Of a stretch of 23,373 nt of DNA, positions 21,808-23,373 are shown piece by piece. The stretch is from JAHEDH01 sp965364515 (GTDB lineage: Bacteria > Actinomycetota > Acidimicrobiia > Spongiisociales > ZC4RG35), in the NCBI GenBank assembly GCA_965364515.1, contig CBDTXZ010000031.1:1-23373 (forward strand), in the 5' to 3' direction. Made by a program: the position numbers and the translations under genes. The notes beneath the pieces were generated by a model, which saw only the letters and a program-made list of their open reading frames with translations, had not been told where the DNA came from and did not search any database. Numbering within the stretch: position 1 is the first letter of the stretch; each line of letters begins with the position of its first letter.

Positions 21808-23373
21808 ATGGCGGGTGCGGTCAGGTATGCGGAGCTCCACTGTCACACCAATTCGTCCTTTCTCGATGGGGCGTCACATCCTCACGAACTGGTCGAGCGC
21901 GCACGCGAGCTGGGATATCGGGCGCTCGCCGTGACCGATCACGACGGCTTCCACGGAGCCGTCAAGGTGATGGAGGCGGCACGGTCGGTAGGGATGCCGG
22001 TGGTGTACGGCACCGAGGTCGGACTGATGGCAGGTGGAGATTCGGGCGATCCGATCGCTGTCGCCGAGCAGTGGGATCGAGAACGAAAACAGCGATCCGA
22101 CCTCACCGGCGAGCGGATCAGGCGAGGGCGCACGACCCGATCACACGGAACCAAGCCGACCGACCGGAAACAGACCGATCACCTGGTCCTCCTGGCCGGC
22201 TCGCCGGCTGCATACGCCTCGCTGTCGGAGTTCGTCACGCGCAGCCAGTTCGCCGGGGAGAAAGATCGTGCCGTCTACCGCTGGAGCGATCTCGTCGAGC
22301 TGTCCGGGCATCCCGACATCGTCGCCCTCACGGGGTGCTGGCAGGGGGCCGTGCCCCGGGCGGCGGCCGATGGCGACCTCGCAGGCGCCATCCGGAGCCT
22401 CGCCCGGCTCAAAGAGCTGTTCGGGCGTCGTCTCTACGTCGAGATGTGGCATCACGGGCTCCCCGAGGACGATCCGCGCAACGAGATGTTGTTCGAGGCC
22501 GGTCGCCGACTCGGGGTTGCTGCGATCGCTACGAATCAGGTGCACCACGCCGTTCGGTCGGACCACGATCTCGCCGACGTGTTGGCGGCGATCGCCGGAC
22601 GCCGGGATCTCATTGGTGGCGACGGTTATCGCCCGGCCACAGACGAGCGGTATCTCAAGAGCCCGCTCGAGATGGCGGAGCGGTTCTCCCGATATCCCGG
22701 GGTCGTCGATCGGGCGGCCGAGGTGGGGGAGAGGCTGGCGTTCGACCTGAGGCTCGTGGCTCCGCAATTGCCCGACTTCCCCATGCCCGGTCACTTCACC
22801 TCCGAGATGGAGTATCTCCGGTATCTCACCTTCGAGGGTGCTCGTGAGGTGTATCCGGGAATCGGTGAGGGGGGTGTCGACCCGAGAGCACGCGACCGGC
22901 TCGAGCACGAGCTCACCATCATCGACCGGCTCGGGTTTCCCGGCTACTTCCTGGTCGTGAAGGACCTGGTCGACTTCGCCCGCTCCCAGGACATCTACTG
23001 CCAGATCCGCGGTTCCGGTGCCGACTCGGCGGTGTGCCGGTGTCTCGGCCTCACGCGAGTCGATCCGATCCGGTTGCATCTGCCGTTCGAGCGGTTCCTC
23101 TCCGAAGAGCGGGGCCGGCCGCCCGACATCGATCTCGATCTGGAGGCGGATCGGCGCGAGGAGGTCATCCAGTATTGCTACCGCAGATACGGCCGAGAGC
23201 GGGCGGCGATGGTGGCGAACGTCGTGACCTATCGGGCCAGGTCGGTTCTCCGGGACGTCGGGAAGGTGTTCGGGATGACCCAGGCGCAGGTCGACGGCCT
23301 GTCGAAGTACGTGGACAGCCGCAACACCGTCAGCCTTCGACTCGAGGCGCCGCTACCCGAAGGCCTCACGGCC
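21808..23373 (+). CDS. dnaE2: Error-prone DNA polymerase DnaE2 (ImuC), N-terminal 522 codons
   Basis: The frame is open from the ATG at 21808 to the window edge, so about half of the expected protein (roughly 1000-1100 aa) is present. The PHP domain starts YAELHCHTNSSFLDGASHPH, then LAVTDHDGFHGAVK and VYGTEVGL. The polymerase part has the DnaE motifs ELTIIDRLGFPGYFLVVKDL, GSGADSAVCRCLGLTRVDPI and the catalytic PDIDLD (Asp440, Asp442) within EADRREEVIQYCYRRYG. HCHTNSSFLDGAS and the LexA box mark DnaE2 rather than replicative DnaE1. With ImuA'/ImuB it carries out SOS translesion synthesis and mutagenesis. An Arg-rich stretch (about residues 74-123) inside the PHP region is longer than I expect for the family. 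No imuA/imuB gene is in the window. Confidence 0.95.
   Translation, partial: MAGAVRYAELHCHTNSSFLDGASHPHELVERARELGYRALAVTDHDGFHGAVKVMEAARSVGMPVVYGTEVGLMAGGDSGDPIAVAEQWDRERKQRSDLTGERIRRGRTTRSHGTKPTDRKQTDHLVLLAGSPAAYASLSEFVTRSQFAGEKDRAVYRWSDLVELSGHPDIVALTGCWQGAVPRAAADGDLAGAIRSLARLKELFGRRLYVEMWHHGLPEDDPRNEMLFEAGRRLGVAAIATNQVHHAVRSDHDLADVLAAIAGRRDLIGGDGYRPATDERYLKSPLEMAERFSRYPGVVDRAAEVGERLAFDLRLVAPQLPDFPMPGHFTSEMEYLRYLTFEGAREVYPGIGEGGVDPRARDRLEHELTIIDRLGFPGYFLVVKDLVDFARSQDIYCQIRGSGADSAVCRCLGLTRVDPIRLHLPFERFLSEERGRPPDIDLDLEADRREEVIQYCYRRYGRERAAMVANVVTYRARSVLRDVGKVFGMTQAQVDGLSKYVDSRNTVSLRLEAPLPEGLTA

Overview
The window is GC-rich bacterial DNA carrying about 18 genes on both strands. The content points to a high-GC actinobacterium, most plausibly of the Acidimicrobiia type, although no marker gene here fixes the taxon. 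The supporting signs are an F420-type luciferase-like oxidoreductase, a fused isobutyryl-CoA mutase, a dnaE2 polymerase behind an actinobacterial SOS box, and several genes that look leaderless (a TANNNT -10 element 6-7 nt before the start codon). No rRNA, tRNA, CRISPR array, insertion sequence or prophage gene is visible.

Layout. 1-2811: a truncated SGNH hydrolase diverges from an F420/FMN oxidoreductase, which converges on a trypsin-like lipoprotein protease across two arrays of 7-bp repeats. 2870-5465: a soluble hybrid histidine kinase with a degenerate ATPase and a degenerate first receiver, then a MarR regulator whose stop codon abuts that of a small unknown protein on the other strand. 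5454-9150: icmF, overlapped at its 3' end by an antisense single-domain response regulator. 9257-13424: a two-gene heterodimeric ABC exporter followed by a small metallo-hydrolase. 13432-15285 (minus strand): a compact operon of a dodecin-like protein, a metallo-beta-lactamase-fold hydrolase and a peptidase S51/class I amidotransferase-like protein. 15286-15625: a stretch without a confident gene, holding hairpins and two doubtful small ORFs.

15626-21632 is a sugar-uptake locus. A ROK repressor (minus) diverges from a xylulokinase, followed by a CUT2 ABC importer of the FrcBCA type (binding lipoprotein, permease, single-domain ATPase). The binding-protein gene has its own promoter, which sits between the arms of a perfect 10-bp inverted repeat. 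A 15-bp hairpin separates it from the permease gene, and strong hairpins close the unit. The likely logic is that ROK senses a sugar or phosphosugar, the importer brings in a pentose, ketose or polyol, and the kinase phosphorylates it.

21777-23373: dnaE2 (error-prone polymerase of SOS mutagenesis) starts behind a perfect 20-bp LexA palindrome and runs off the window end.

No single striking new system was found. The best leads are the recurrent leaderless promoter layout, the hybrid kinase that has lost ATP-binding motifs, the dodecin that lacks its flavin-stacking Trp in an unusual operon, the inverted-repeat promoter of the sugar importer, and the 7-bp mirror arrays.
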